Of a DNA stretch of 30,255 nucleotides, positions 13,535 to 21,848 are shown piece by piece. Under the pieces are notes generated by a model that ran no database searches, was not told the origin of the DNA, and saw nothing but the letters and a program-made list of their open reading frames with translations. The translations under genes were made by a program, and so were the position numbers. This DNA comes from a virus. Location: IMG/VR virus record IMGVR_UViG_3300017917_004106, positions 1-30,255 of that record, one strand, 5' to 3'. How positions within the stretch are numbered: the first letter of the stretch is position 1; each line of letters opens with the position of its first letter.

Positions 13535-13713
13535 TCCTTAGTCATGAAGATTTAGTATCTTATTATAGAATTAATTTTGCCTTGATGCAGTATCATAAAT
13601 ACTCTTTGACAGAGATTGAAAATATGATTCCTTGGGAAAGGGAAATTTATCTATCCCTTTTAGAAGCACATATACAAGAAGAAGAGGAAAAAGCAGCTAA
13701 GGCAAATAGATGA
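13525..13713 (+). CDS. 51: gp51-like baseplate hub assembly protein (likely -1 frameshift extension of gp26)
   Basis: The frame after the gp26 stop encodes about 60 residues: HEDLVSYYRINFALMQYH, KYSLTEIENMIPWEREIYL, then SLLEAHIQEEEEK and AAKANR. The IPWEREIY..LL..HI.EE.E block is the pattern I associate with short gp51-type proteins of cyanophages and with T-type tail-assembly proteins of other phages. No ATG or GTG precedes the conserved HEDLVSYYRINF part. The only internal starts are TTG 13582 and ATG 13585, which would cut it off, and neither has a Shine-Dalgarno. The natural reading is therefore production as a gp26-gp51 fusion by a -1 shift at 13522-13528. The stop TGA overlaps the ATG of the next gene (ATGA). 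The coding call is strong from conservation; the expression route is inferred. Confidence 0.72.
   Translation, partial: FRIVLSHEDLVSYYRINFALMQYHKYSLTEIENMIPWEREIYLSLLEAHIQEEEEKAAKANR
13594..13601 (+). promoter_or_regulatory. Possible internal late promoter CATAAATA
   Basis: CATAAATAC lies inside the gp51-like ORF, 108 nt upstream of the next gene. It differs from the T4 late consensus by one base. It encodes His-Lys-Tyr in frame, so a chance match is quite possible. Confidence 0.22.
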
Positions 13714-15389
13714 ATCCAGAAGATTTTAATTACTTTCAATCAAGGGTTTCCAGATTTATCACTGGTTCAAATCGTAGAAGTAGTTCTGGGTCTTTTCTTT
13801 CGCCAAGAATTACTCGTCTTTCTGGGATCATTCCAAAGAGAGCCCTTCCATCACAAATTTTTTCAAGACCAGCAGCATCTGCAGATGATGCCATTGAATC
13901 TTCAGGTAGAGGAATATCTTCATTAGGTCGTGTCACACTTGACCTCGAGATTATTAATAATAATCTTGATAGAATTAGACAGATTATAGAGCAGGACTAT
14001 AAAAATACACAAGAAATTAATAGAAAAGAAACAGAAGATTTTAGAAAGCGTGTAGCAAACAGAGGAAGAATATTTGGTAGAAGAGAACTTGGTGATAAGA
14101 AAACTGATGTTCTTGGTGCAGTTAAGAAATATGTAGGATCATTCTTTAGTGGGACTGGTGGTGCAATCAGAGCACTTGCCATGTTTAATTTACTTCAAGG
14201 TATTTTATCTGGCGACCCATCAAAAATTATTGGACCTTTACTTGGGATTGGATTAACCTATATTCCTGCCATTGCAACTGGTATAGCAGGAGCAGTTGCC
14301 ACATCCTTAGTAGGTAAATTGTTTGGTGGAGGAAATGCAAAGGCAGCAGCAACTGCTGCAGAGGCAGCACCAGCAGCAACAAAAGTTCCAAGAATGCGTA
14401 AGTTTGGAAAGTATGCTGCACTTGCTGGATTGGCTGCAACTGGAGCTGCCTTATTGACTAACACACAAGAGGATGATTCTCAGCAACAAAGATTAGAACA
14501 ATTAACTCAGGAACAAAAGGGACTTACAGATCCTCAAAACTTAGTTCCAATTCCTCAGGATGATCTAAAGAGATTTGAAAACTTAAACAAAAGATTTGAA
14601 GCAGCACTTGATTTTTTGATGGGTAAAGGTGGTAGGCAACAAGAACAACAAACAACAGATTCTGGTGGTGGGGGAACTCCTCCACCAGGACCTTTACCAG
14701 ACCCATATGATATTCCGAACTTAAATGTTACGCCAGGATCAGTTGGTAGTTTGGATCAATTTAAAAATGTTCTTAAAGGAACACCAATGGAATCAGAATC
14801 AGAATCAATATATAACACTGCACTAAGCGAGGGATTGAACCCTGCATTTGTGGCTGGACTTGCTGGAGCAGAATCTAGTTTTGGTGCTGCTGGTATTGCA
14901 TCTGGAACAAAAAATCCTTTTGGATTACTTACAGGATATTCACCAACATCTTATGCAGATGCCACAAGGTATTTGGCTAGGAGATTAAGAGATCCTCAAG
15001 GACCTTATGCTGGAAGAACCACATTCCAGGAAATTATGGAAAAATATTCTCCACCATCTCAAAATAATTTACCAAGACATATGGCAAATATAATGAATGT
15101 AGGAGCTAGAAGTGGAGGAGATCCAGCTACTCTGTTTATTCCAAGAGGATTTAGAGGAACTCAAGCGTCAGTATTACCTTCACCATCTGCACAAAGACAA
15201 CAAAGACAGCAAATATACATGCCCCCACAAACAGTCCAACCAGAATTTACTTTTGTTCCTGTTGATTCTGGAAGTCAAACTCCTTCATCTACAGTAGCAT
15301 CATCTAATGACTCAGCAATTTCTGTAGATACTACACACCCAGAAAACTTTTTGGCATTATATTCCAAACTCATTTATCAGGTGGTGTGA
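13710..15389 (+). CDS. Tail-associated protein with C-terminal lysozyme-like (SLT-type) domain
   Basis: A 559-aa protein. A basic N-terminal region (SRFITGSNRRSSSGS) is followed by a coiled segment, then FRKRVANRGRIFGRREL and VKKYVGSFFSGTGG, and hydrophobic Gly/Ala-rich stretches (AIATGIAGAVATSLVGKLFG at about 191-210 and AALAGLAATGAALL at about 235). A Gln/Gly/Pro linker leads to a domain at about 365-480: IYNTALSEGLNPAFVAGL, AGAESSFGAAG with candidate catalytic Glu388, NPFGLLTGY, and YADATRYLARRL. That order fits lysozyme-like/lytic transglycosylase or glucosaminidase modules. It shares its N-terminal architecture with the next gene, and both lie between the gp26/51 pair and gp27, where T4 has no equivalent. 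A role as tape measure or as a channel-forming, peptidoglycan-cutting tail protein is inferred. T4 gp29 is 590 aa, but I see no direct similarity. Confidence 0.75.
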   Translation: MNPEDFNYFQSRVSRFITGSNRRSSSGSFLSPRITRLSGIIPKRALPSQIFSRPAASADDAIESSGRGISSLGRVTLDLEIINNNLDRIRQIIEQDYKNTQEINRKETEDFRKRVANRGRIFGRRELGDKKTDVLGAVKKYVGSFFSGTGGAIRALAMFNLLQGILSGDPSKIIGPLLGIGLTYIPAIATGIAGAVATSLVGKLFGGGNAKAAATAAEAAPAATKVPRMRKFGKYAALAGLAATGAALLTNTQEDDSQQQRLEQLTQEQKGLTDPQNLVPIPQDDLKRFENLNKRFEAALDFLMGKGGRQQEQQTTDSGGGGTPPPGPLPDPYDIPNLNVTPGSVGSLDQFKNVLKGTPMESESESIYNTALSEGLNPAFVAGLAGAESSFGAAGIASGTKNPFGLLTGYSPTSYADATRYLARRLRDPQGPYAGRTTFQEIMEKYSPPSQNNLPRHMANIMNVGARSGGDPATLFIPRGFRGTQASVLPSPSAQRQQRQQIYMPPQTVQPEFTFVPVDSGSQTPSSTVASSNDSAISVDTTHPENFLALYSKLIYQVV

Positions 15390-15392
15390 TAA

Positions 15393-17717
15393 ATGGATCC
15401 AACCACACTTTTAAATAGACCAAAAACACTAAACATCACTCCAAAGATTACTAAGATTAATAATCTTTCTATTGCATCTGGTCAGGCAAGAAAATCTTCT
15501 ACAAAATTAGTTAAAGTTTTTGAGAAAGGAACATACCAAAAGAAAACTCAACTGTCTGTTTTGAACAGATACAAAAGACGTTTAGAGTCAATTCAAAAGC
15601 AGAATGACAGGGCTTTTGGTAGGAAGAGAAAAGTAAAAGTAAAAATGCCAGACATTAAAAAGTATGTTGGCAGTTTCTTCACTCCTGGTTCTACTAATGA
15701 CCCACTCAAAGCGATAGGAGCACTTGCTGCTTGGAATTCTCTTTCAAAAGGTTCTAAGGGTGACTGGGGTGGAGCACTTGGTTCTGGATTAGTTGCATTT
15801 GGATTATTAGGTGGGGGTGCTGCTGGAATTAAAATGGCAAGAGCAATGTTTAAAGGAGGTGCTACTCCTGCTGCTTCAGGGGCTGGAGGTGCTGGAGTTG
15901 TTAGTCCTCCTTGGTGGATGAAAAATACTAAGTCATTGGGCAGATCAAATGAATCTTATGCAAGATACATAGCAGGAGAAGCAAACATTGGGGATAGAGC
16001 TAGATTAGCAAGAAGAGGAATGATTCCTGCATCTGGAATGTTTTCTCGTGGAGGAACAGATGTTCTTGCAAAACAAGCAGGAAAACCATTAGCAAAAGAA
16101 GCACTTGGGAGATTTGGGAAATCAATTATTCCTGGAATTGGTGCAGCATTTAGTTTTCAATCTGCTAAAGAAAGGGATAAAGCAGGAGATAAGTTTGGTT
16201 CTGCTGTTGATAATATAGCAGGAAGTTTAGATGCATTTGCTGCAGGAGTTCAACTTTATGCTGGAGCTTCAGCTGCTACAGGACTTGGACTTCCAGTAGC
16301 AGGATTTATTGAAATTGCAGCTGGCATCGCATCAATTGGTTCCTTTGGATTGGATATGTTTAATTTGGTCAGAGATATAACTGGTCAAAGTGATAAAGAA
16401 ACACAGAAAAATAAATTACAACAACAAACAGAACAACAAAAAGCATTAGTAGAAAAGAAAGGAGATGAAAAAGGTAAACTTACATTCTCAAAAACTTTGA
16501 ATAGTTATGATAGAGCAGTCACAAAATTTGAAGAATTTTCTAAAGGATTTACATCAAATAGAGCAAAAAGTTCTTATGTTGAAGGTAGAGAACCTCTTCC
16601 TCCACCTCCTCCTCCAGGTCAAAATGTCAAAATTAATTCACAAGTTGTTCAAGATGCAGTTGATTTTAGAAATCAATTTCCATTAGGAAGAGGAACACCA
16701 AATTCTTCTATGACTCCATATGAATTGCAAATGAGAGAAAATACTATGTTACATGCTGCTGGAATTGGTAATGATCCAACAGTAGAAAGTGTTCATGCTC
16801 AAGGGTCAGCACATTATTCAAATACAGCTATTGATATTCCAGTTAATAGTAGAGCAATTGGAGATAGGGTTGCTCAATTTTGGAGGTCAAGAGGATACTC
16901 TGTTTTGTGGCAAGTTGCTGGTCATTATGATCATGTGCATGTTCAGTGGAATGAAGGATCTACTCAGGCTGGACCACCAACAACTCCAAGTAATACTAAA
17001 GGATACATCATTATTCCTGGACACTCTACTGGTGGTGGAGCTCCTGGGGAAAAAGATTTAGTAAAAAAATTAGCTATTGATGCTTACAATAAAATAAAAA
17101 GACAAAATCCTAATGCTCCAGTTCAATATATGGATTTGGATTCAATGTTTGAAGATAGTGATGCTGGGTGGGATAAACAAAAAGCATGGTATGAAAATAT
17201 GGAAAGGCAGGGATATCAAGTTTTGGAAATTCATATGGATCAAAAAGGTGGTATTGGAAAGGGTGTTATTAGATCTCATGGTCAACAAAGTGGTGCAGCA
17301 AATCAATGGATAAAAGAAGGAAATTATGCTTATCCTATGGATTGGAGATCTAAACCTGGAGAAAAACCATTAGCAGGTCCACATAGAGGAGTTGATTTAT
17401 TTGAACTGGGTACAATGAAATCTGGATCCTATTCTCAAAATGAAATAAGTTCTTTAACTACTCCTTTTGTTTCATCTGTATTAAATTCTATTAAGGGGGC
17501 AGTAAGACAAACTACTGTTCCTCTTTCTACCAACTTACCTTATCAACAAGGATATAGGGCTCCAAGACCAACAGTAGTTCCATATCCAGTAGTCAGACAA
17601 CAAGCAGCAGCACCTGCAGCATCTGCACCATCAGCACCCATGATGTTCCCTGGACCATCAGAGCAACAACTGTTAAATAGTTTTTATAAGAAGGTTCTCC
17701 TCAATACAGTGCAATAA
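15393..17717 (+). CDS. Tail-associated protein with M15-type peptidase and amidase_3-like modules
   Basis: A 774-aa protein. The N-terminal 170 residues parallel the preceding gene (RRLESIQ..NDRAFGRKRK, IKKYVGSFFTPG, LAAWNSLSKG, then Gly/Ala-rich hydrophobic stretches), so the two are tandem paralogues. A membrane-like segment (LDAFAAGVQLYAGASAATGL) follows at about 280. The C-terminal half has two zinc enzyme modules. An M15/VanY-like D,D-peptidase shows H474 and D481 in SAHYSNTAID and H514/H516 in GHYDHVHVQW. An amidase_3-like module shows H544 in IIIPGHSTGGG, E553 in APGEKDL, H614 in LEIHMDQ and a late E671. Together they would cleave peptide stems of host peptidoglycan during DNA injection. 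The gene's stop overlaps the gp27 start. The module calls rest on metal-ligand motifs; the virion location is inferred from context. Confidence 0.78.
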   Translation: MDPTTLLNRPKTLNITPKITKINNLSIASGQARKSSTKLVKVFEKGTYQKKTQLSVLNRYKRRLESIQKQNDRAFGRKRKVKVKMPDIKKYVGSFFTPGSTNDPLKAIGALAAWNSLSKGSKGDWGGALGSGLVAFGLLGGGAAGIKMARAMFKGGATPAASGAGGAGVVSPPWWMKNTKSLGRSNESYARYIAGEANIGDRARLARRGMIPASGMFSRGGTDVLAKQAGKPLAKEALGRFGKSIIPGIGAAFSFQSAKERDKAGDKFGSAVDNIAGSLDAFAAGVQLYAGASAATGLGLPVAGFIEIAAGIASIGSFGLDMFNLVRDITGQSDKETQKNKLQQQTEQQKALVEKKGDEKGKLTFSKTLNSYDRAVTKFEEFSKGFTSNRAKSSYVEGREPLPPPPPPGQNVKINSQVVQDAVDFRNQFPLGRGTPNSSMTPYELQMRENTMLHAAGIGNDPTVESVHAQGSAHYSNTAIDIPVNSRAIGDRVAQFWRSRGYSVLWQVAGHYDHVHVQWNEGSTQAGPPTTPSNTKGYIIIPGHSTGGGAPGEKDLVKKLAIDAYNKIKRQNPNAPVQYMDLDSMFEDSDAGWDKQKAWYENMERQGYQVLEIHMDQKGGIGKGVIRSHGQQSGAANQWIKEGNYAYPMDWRSKPGEKPLAGPHRGVDLFELGTMKSGSYSQNEISSLTTPFVSSVLNSIKGAVRQTTVPLSTNLPYQQGYRAPRPTVVPYPVVRQQAAAPAASAPSAPMMFPGPSEQQLLNSFYKKVLLNTVQ

Positions 17718-19057
17718 TGGAATCATTTTTTAATTATAAAATAGAACAATTTGTAGTTGAATCACATGATGGGAAATCTTCTACTGACTTAACGCAATGT
17801 ATAGCAAGTGTAAAATATTATGAAGATTTATTTTCCCCAGCAACTTTTATATCATTAGTTTTGGTTAATACTAATGGTTTATTATCATCACTTACTAATT
17901 CAGATTCAAACAAACAATCTGGAATCAAAGGTGGAGAAAGGGTTAGATTAAAGATTAATCAACCTGCTTTTCCAAAAAATGGAATTGATATAGATGAAAC
18001 TAAAAATACATATTACATTTATAAAACTTCATTGTCCACAACAGAGTATACAAGAGAAGCAGTTGTAGTGGATTTGTGTCCTGCAGAAGTTTTTATTAAT
18101 GAAACCTCAAGAGTTTTTAAAAAGTGTTCTGGACATATTGGATCTACAGTCAATCAAATTTTAAAAGAATCTTTTGGAGAAAGCACTTATAAAAAAGAAA
18201 ACATAGAGGAAACCTCAAACAAATATACCTTTTATGGTAATAATAAACGACCATTTACTGTTGTAACTTGGTTGTGTCCAAAGTCAATTCCAGGTGGAAA
18301 GGGTAAACCAACATCATCAAGTCCAAACAAAGGAACTGCAGGATTTTTATTCTATCAAAATAGAAATGGATTTAATTTCAAAAGTATGGACTCTTTGATG
18401 AGTGGATTAAAATTAGGCACAGCAAATAAAAGAAATATTCAAACTTATTATTATGGAACTCCACCCAATCCTGCAAGTGATATTCAAAATAGATTGATTG
18501 TTGATACTCCTACATTTGAAAAGAATGTAAATGTAATGGAGAACTTGAGAATTGGTATGTATTCAAGTGTAAATTATTTCTTTGATGTGAATGCCAGAAA
18601 ATTTTATGCTGATAAGTATAGTCTGAAAGAAAGTTATGAGTTAATGAGTCACGCATCAAGAGGAAACTTTCCGCCTACAATTCCATTAGGATTAGAAAAA
18701 AATCCTTCCAGAGTTATGGTTAGAATTCTTGATAATTTTAATTCTGACCCTGCTGGAGATGCTATTGCAGCAATAAATAACAAAGATAATACTAATCTGT
18801 ATCAAGCAGCATCCATCGCCAGATATAATCTTGCATTTTCTCAGTCTTTGAACATTACTATTCCATTGAACTTAAGTTTGACTGTTGGTGATATTATTAA
18901 TTTACAATTTCCAAAGATTACTACAGGAACAAGAGGTGAAAAGGATAATATAAAATCAGGACACTATTTAATTAAAGAAGTTGCACATTTATTTGAAAAT
19001 AATCAAGGTTATACTGGGCTTAAATTAATTAGAGATTCTTATGGAGATCCAGAATAA
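17717..19057 (+). CDS. 27: gp27 baseplate central hub protein
   Basis: A 446-aa homologue of T4 gp27 (391 aa), the trimeric torus at the centre of the baseplate that carries the gp5 spike. It opens NYKIEQFVVESHDGKSSTDL and VKYYEDLFSPATFISLVLV, matching the family's N-terminal tube-like domain with its YEDLFSP-type sequence. YKTSLSTTEYTREAVVVDLC, VNQILKESFGE and YTFYGNNKRPFTVVTWLCPK follow, then GFLFYQNRNGFNFKSMDSL, which is very typical of gp27 (F.F.E...GF.F.S...L). The C-terminus INLQFPKI and SGHYLIKEVAHLFEN is the usual second tube-like half. It overlaps its neighbours by single bases (TAATG both sides), next to the CP12-like gene and gp5. The identification is strong. Confidence 0.92.
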   Translation: MESFFNYKIEQFVVESHDGKSSTDLTQCIASVKYYEDLFSPATFISLVLVNTNGLLSSLTNSDSNKQSGIKGGERVRLKINQPAFPKNGIDIDETKNTYYIYKTSLSTTEYTREAVVVDLCPAEVFINETSRVFKKCSGHIGSTVNQILKESFGESTYKKENIEETSNKYTFYGNNKRPFTVVTWLCPKSIPGGKGKPTSSSPNKGTAGFLFYQNRNGFNFKSMDSLMSGLKLGTANKRNIQTYYYGTPPNPASDIQNRLIVDTPTFEKNVNVMENLRIGMYSSVNYFFDVNARKFYADKYSLKESYELMSHASRGNFPPTIPLGLEKNPSRVMVRILDNFNSDPAGDAIAAINNKDNTNLYQAASIARYNLAFSQSLNITIPLNLSLTVGDIINLQFPKITTGTRGEKDNIKSGHYLIKEVAHLFENNQGYTGLKLIRDSYGDPE

Positions 19058-19269
19058 TGGATAACATTCACGACCACATTAAAAGAGACAGAGATGAACT
19101 TGAAAACCCAATAATTTCATCTCAAAGACGTAGACATGTTGAAGATGAACTGGAGTCATTAGAAAAGTATCATGCCAATCATCCAGATGATGAACATGAT
19201 CCAACAGCTTTTGAACTATATTGTGATTCAAACCCAGATGCTTTGGAATGTAAGGTATACGACGTATGA
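19057..19269 (+). CDS. CP12-like small protein
   Basis: A 70-aa protein. Residues 47-70, HDPTAFELYCDSNPDALECK then VYDV, match the C-terminal GAPDH-binding motif of CP12 (YC..NP...EC.VYD) with the paired cysteines C56 and C65 eight residues apart. The N-terminal half is helical and charged (HIKRDRDELENPI, RRRHVEDELESLEKYH), as in marine cyanobacterial CP12-type proteins. The N-terminal cysteine pair of plant CP12 is absent. In hosts CP12 docks GAPDH and PRK to shut the Calvin cycle, and CP12 genes are known auxiliary metabolic genes of cyanophages. Here it is translationally coupled between gp27 (TAATG) and gp5 (ATGATG) in a late baseplate operon, which is odd for a metabolic regulator. The motif match is strong; activity is unproven. 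Confidence 0.8.
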   Translation: MDNIHDHIKRDRDELENPIISSQRRRHVEDELESLEKYHANHPDDEHDPTAFELYCDSNPDALECKVYDV

Positions 19270-21290
19270 TGCTTGAACAGTCCCTAATTAGTCCCAACTT
19301 TTTAGGAAAAGAATCTTTTAGATGGTTCATTGGTATTACCACCAAGTATAAACAAGTTGAGAATGGTGGATACAAAGCAAAAGTTAGGATCATAGGGTAT
19401 CACCCAGATGCATCAAGTATAATCAAGGATGAAGAACTTCCTTGGGCTCATGTTCTTGTGCCCTTAAATATGGGTGCAGGTGAAGGAGGAACAGGAGTAA
19501 GTTTTAACTCCAGAGGTTCAGAAACTGTAGTTGGTTTCTTCATGGATGGTGACAATGGACAACAACCAGTCATCATTGGGTCACTATTTTCTGGTTATGA
19601 TATAGTTCACTCAAATAGTTTCAATCAAGGCACAAATGGATTTAATCCATTTAAACCTGACAAGTCTTCAATAAAAAATCCAAACAATACATCATCCGAA
19701 ACAGGAAAATCTTCACCCTCTGGAATTCCAAATACTTCTAATAATGTTGGGATAGGATCTACAAATCCGAAAGGTATTCCTTCTCAAGGAAAATTAGCTT
19801 GTGATATTGGAGATAGAAATAAGTATGTTATTACTATCCCCCCAGTTTGTAAGGATTCAAAAACTAATTATTCAAAGATGATAAAAACTCTTAGACATTT
19901 TATCAAAACTCTAAGGACCATACAACAAGTTCAAAGTGGATTTATTAGTCCAACATTAAATGCACTTCAAGATGTTCCAGGATTAGTCCAAGAAGCATCA
20001 ACTATTATATCTGATTTGGTTATTGAGTACATGAAGTTTCAGAGAGATGCAATTATTGCTGATATTAATAAATGGTTAAAAGAGCAAATTAATAGATTTC
20101 TTCCAAAAGATTTTAAGTTATTTCAACAATTAGCTGCAGACAAGATAGTAGATGATATTTGGTGTGTATTTAATAAAGTTATTCAAAAAGTTGGAGAGTT
20201 TATTTTTAATTTCTTAACCCAGTTGGTTAGTGCAGTTACTAATGTTCCAATTTGTGCAGCAGAAGCATTTCTTGGAAGCATTATGTCCACCATTACAAAT
20301 GAAGTTAGTGAAGCATTAGGTCCAACACTTCAAGAAATTTCATCTCAAATAGGAAATATTATTGGTCCTATTTCCAACTATGTTTCTCAGGCATTAACAT
20401 ATTCAACTCAGGCATTAGCATTTTTAAGTTGTGAAAGTGCAGAATGCAAGCAAATTTTTGATTATCAAATGAATAAAGGATACATTCCACAAGAAACTTT
20501 AGATGATTATACTAAGATTTTAGGTTATCCAAGATCTAAACTTTCTGAAGGCAAAGAAGCTGCTAAAAAGTGGCTTGGAATTACTGGAGGTGGAAGGTCT
20601 GATAATCCATATTCTTATCTGTCTGACACCTATGGATACTGTGATGCTATTAATTTAGAATGTGGACTTCCAACAATTAAATTCTTTGGTGGTGCTGGTG
20701 GAGAAACTCTTGGTCTTGCTGTAGTGGATGCACTGGGTCAGATGATGGGAATTTATGTTCAAAATGCTGGAACTGGATATGCAAGTGCTCCTTATGTTTC
20801 TATTGAAGACCCTTGTAACAATGGTACAGGAGCTATTGCAACTGCAAACATTGAAGATGGGAAAGTTGTTTCTGTTACTATGAATAACACTGGTTCTGGA
20901 TATCTCGGACCAGAAGTTGTGGGAGATAATGTTTGTTCAATTAATCCAATTGATTCTTCTGGTTCAAGTGTTGTTGGTTATATTGTTGGCGTAAATATTC
21001 TGAATACTGGTGTTGGATATGCAACAACAGATTTAATTACTGATTCTGTATGTGCAAGTGATGTTGAAATTTATCCAATCACTGATTCAAATGGAAGAAT
21101 TGTTGATGTTAATATTGTCAATCCAGGTTCTGCAATTAGAATCTATCCAAGACTGGTAATAAATACACAAGATGGTGAGGGAGCTATTCTTGAACCAATT
21201 CTGAACTTTAAACCTGTAGAAAAATCTTCTGTTGAAACTGATATGGATAAGGTTAAGAAAGTAGTTCTTTGTGCAGAGGACCATGGCTGA
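19266..21290 (+). CDS. 5: gp5-like baseplate hub/spike protein without visible lysozyme domain
   Basis: A 674-aa protein. Residues 1-120 are the gp5 OB-fold: FRWFIGITTKYKQVENGGYK, KVRIIGYHPDA, ELPWAHVLVPLNMGAGEGGT, then VVGFFMDGDNGQQPVIIGSL (T4: WFVGVVED...LGRVRVRVVGLHP...LPWMSVIQPI). A Ser/Asn-rich linker holds NNVGIGSTNPKG. Residues about 200-400 are helical (MIKTLRHFIKTLRTI, DKIVDDIWCVFNKVI). Residues about 480-650 are beta-rich with four units around N-x-G-x-GY at 500, 541, 580 and 619. The T4 lysozyme domain is not visible, and the gp5 C-terminal needle seems to be the next gene. The start may be ATG 19266 or the adjacent ATG 19269, both in frame. It overlaps the CP12-like stop. The identification is strong for the OB domain; the rest is cyanophage-specific. 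Confidence 0.87.
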   Translation: MMLEQSLISPNFLGKESFRWFIGITTKYKQVENGGYKAKVRIIGYHPDASSIIKDEELPWAHVLVPLNMGAGEGGTGVSFNSRGSETVVGFFMDGDNGQQPVIIGSLFSGYDIVHSNSFNQGTNGFNPFKPDKSSIKNPNNTSSETGKSSPSGIPNTSNNVGIGSTNPKGIPSQGKLACDIGDRNKYVITIPPVCKDSKTNYSKMIKTLRHFIKTLRTIQQVQSGFISPTLNALQDVPGLVQEASTIISDLVIEYMKFQRDAIIADINKWLKEQINRFLPKDFKLFQQLAADKIVDDIWCVFNKVIQKVGEFIFNFLTQLVSAVTNVPICAAEAFLGSIMSTITNEVSEALGPTLQEISSQIGNIIGPISNYVSQALTYSTQALAFLSCESAECKQIFDYQMNKGYIPQETLDDYTKILGYPRSKLSEGKEAAKKWLGITGGGRSDNPYSYLSDTYGYCDAINLECGLPTIKFFGGAGGETLGLAVVDALGQMMGIYVQNAGTGYASAPYVSIEDPCNNGTGAIATANIEDGKVVSVTMNNTGSGYLGPEVVGDNVCSINPIDSSGSSVVGYIVGVNILNTGVGYATTDLITDSVCASDVEIYPITDSNGRIVDVNIVNPGSAIRIYPRLVINTQDGEGAILEPILNFKPVEKSSVETDMDKVKKVVLCAEDHG

Positions 21291-21846
21291 ACAATATACT
21301 GATGCTCAAGTTGGATTTGTTTTAAATGATTGTGAGTCAGGTACAATTTTCATTGGAAAAGATGAAGGTGTAACTAGAACAAGAGAAATTGAAATTCATG
21401 CAACATCAAATGCATGTATAAAATTATTTGAAGATGGTGGATTTGAAATACAGGGTCAAGGTGGTGCAAAGCTTGCAGATAATATTTCCAGCACTTGTAA
21501 AGATGGTCTTATAATTAGAGGTAAAAATATCAGACTTGATGCAGGGACTGGGGAACTTACTCTTGCAGCAAGAAGTATTAGGTATGAGTCATCAGGACAT
21601 GATCAAAATCTTGTAATTAGCTCAAAGGGAAACATTGACATTAGAGCAAATGATACTGTAAAAATTGATGGTTCTGTGGTTGCTATTGGTGCAAGAACCA
21701 GAATGGCAATTGCATCTAAAGGTAACATTTATGTTAAGTCAAATGGTAGATTCACTGTAATTGAACCCCAAACAAAGCTAATACCTACAAGTTTAGCAGA
21801 TCTTACTAATATTTTATTTCAAAACTTGTTTCCAAATTATTTCTAA
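21283..21846 (+). CDS. Needle-like beta-helix baseplate spike protein (gp5 C-terminal-like)
   Basis: A 187-aa beta-rich protein. A GTG at 21271 is possible, but ATG 21283 is preferred: it gives MAEQYTDAQVGFVLNDCESG and overlaps the gp5 stop by 8 bases. The body has short repeating strands: IEIHATSNACIKLFEDGG, DGLIIRGKNIRLDAGTGE, LTLAARSIRYES, LVISSKGNIDIRANDTV, KIDGSVVAIGAR, and MAIASKGNIYVKSNG. This is the pattern of the triple-stranded beta-helix that forms the membrane-piercing needle of T4 gp5 and VgrG/gpV spikes. Its place directly after a gp5 that lacks this region suggests the needle has been split into its own gene. C-terminal residues (DLTNILFQNLFPNYF) are hydrophobic and might bind the tip or a PAAR-like cap. 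The fold and role are inferred from repeats and position. Confidence 0.72.
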   Translation: MAEQYTDAQVGFVLNDCESGTIFIGKDEGVTRTREIEIHATSNACIKLFEDGGFEIQGQGGAKLADNISSTCKDGLIIRGKNIRLDAGTGELTLAARSIRYESSGHDQNLVISSKGNIDIRANDTVKIDGSVVAIGARTRMAIASKGNIYVKSNGRFTVIEPQTKLIPTSLADLTNILFQNLFPNYF

Positions 21847-21848
21847 CT

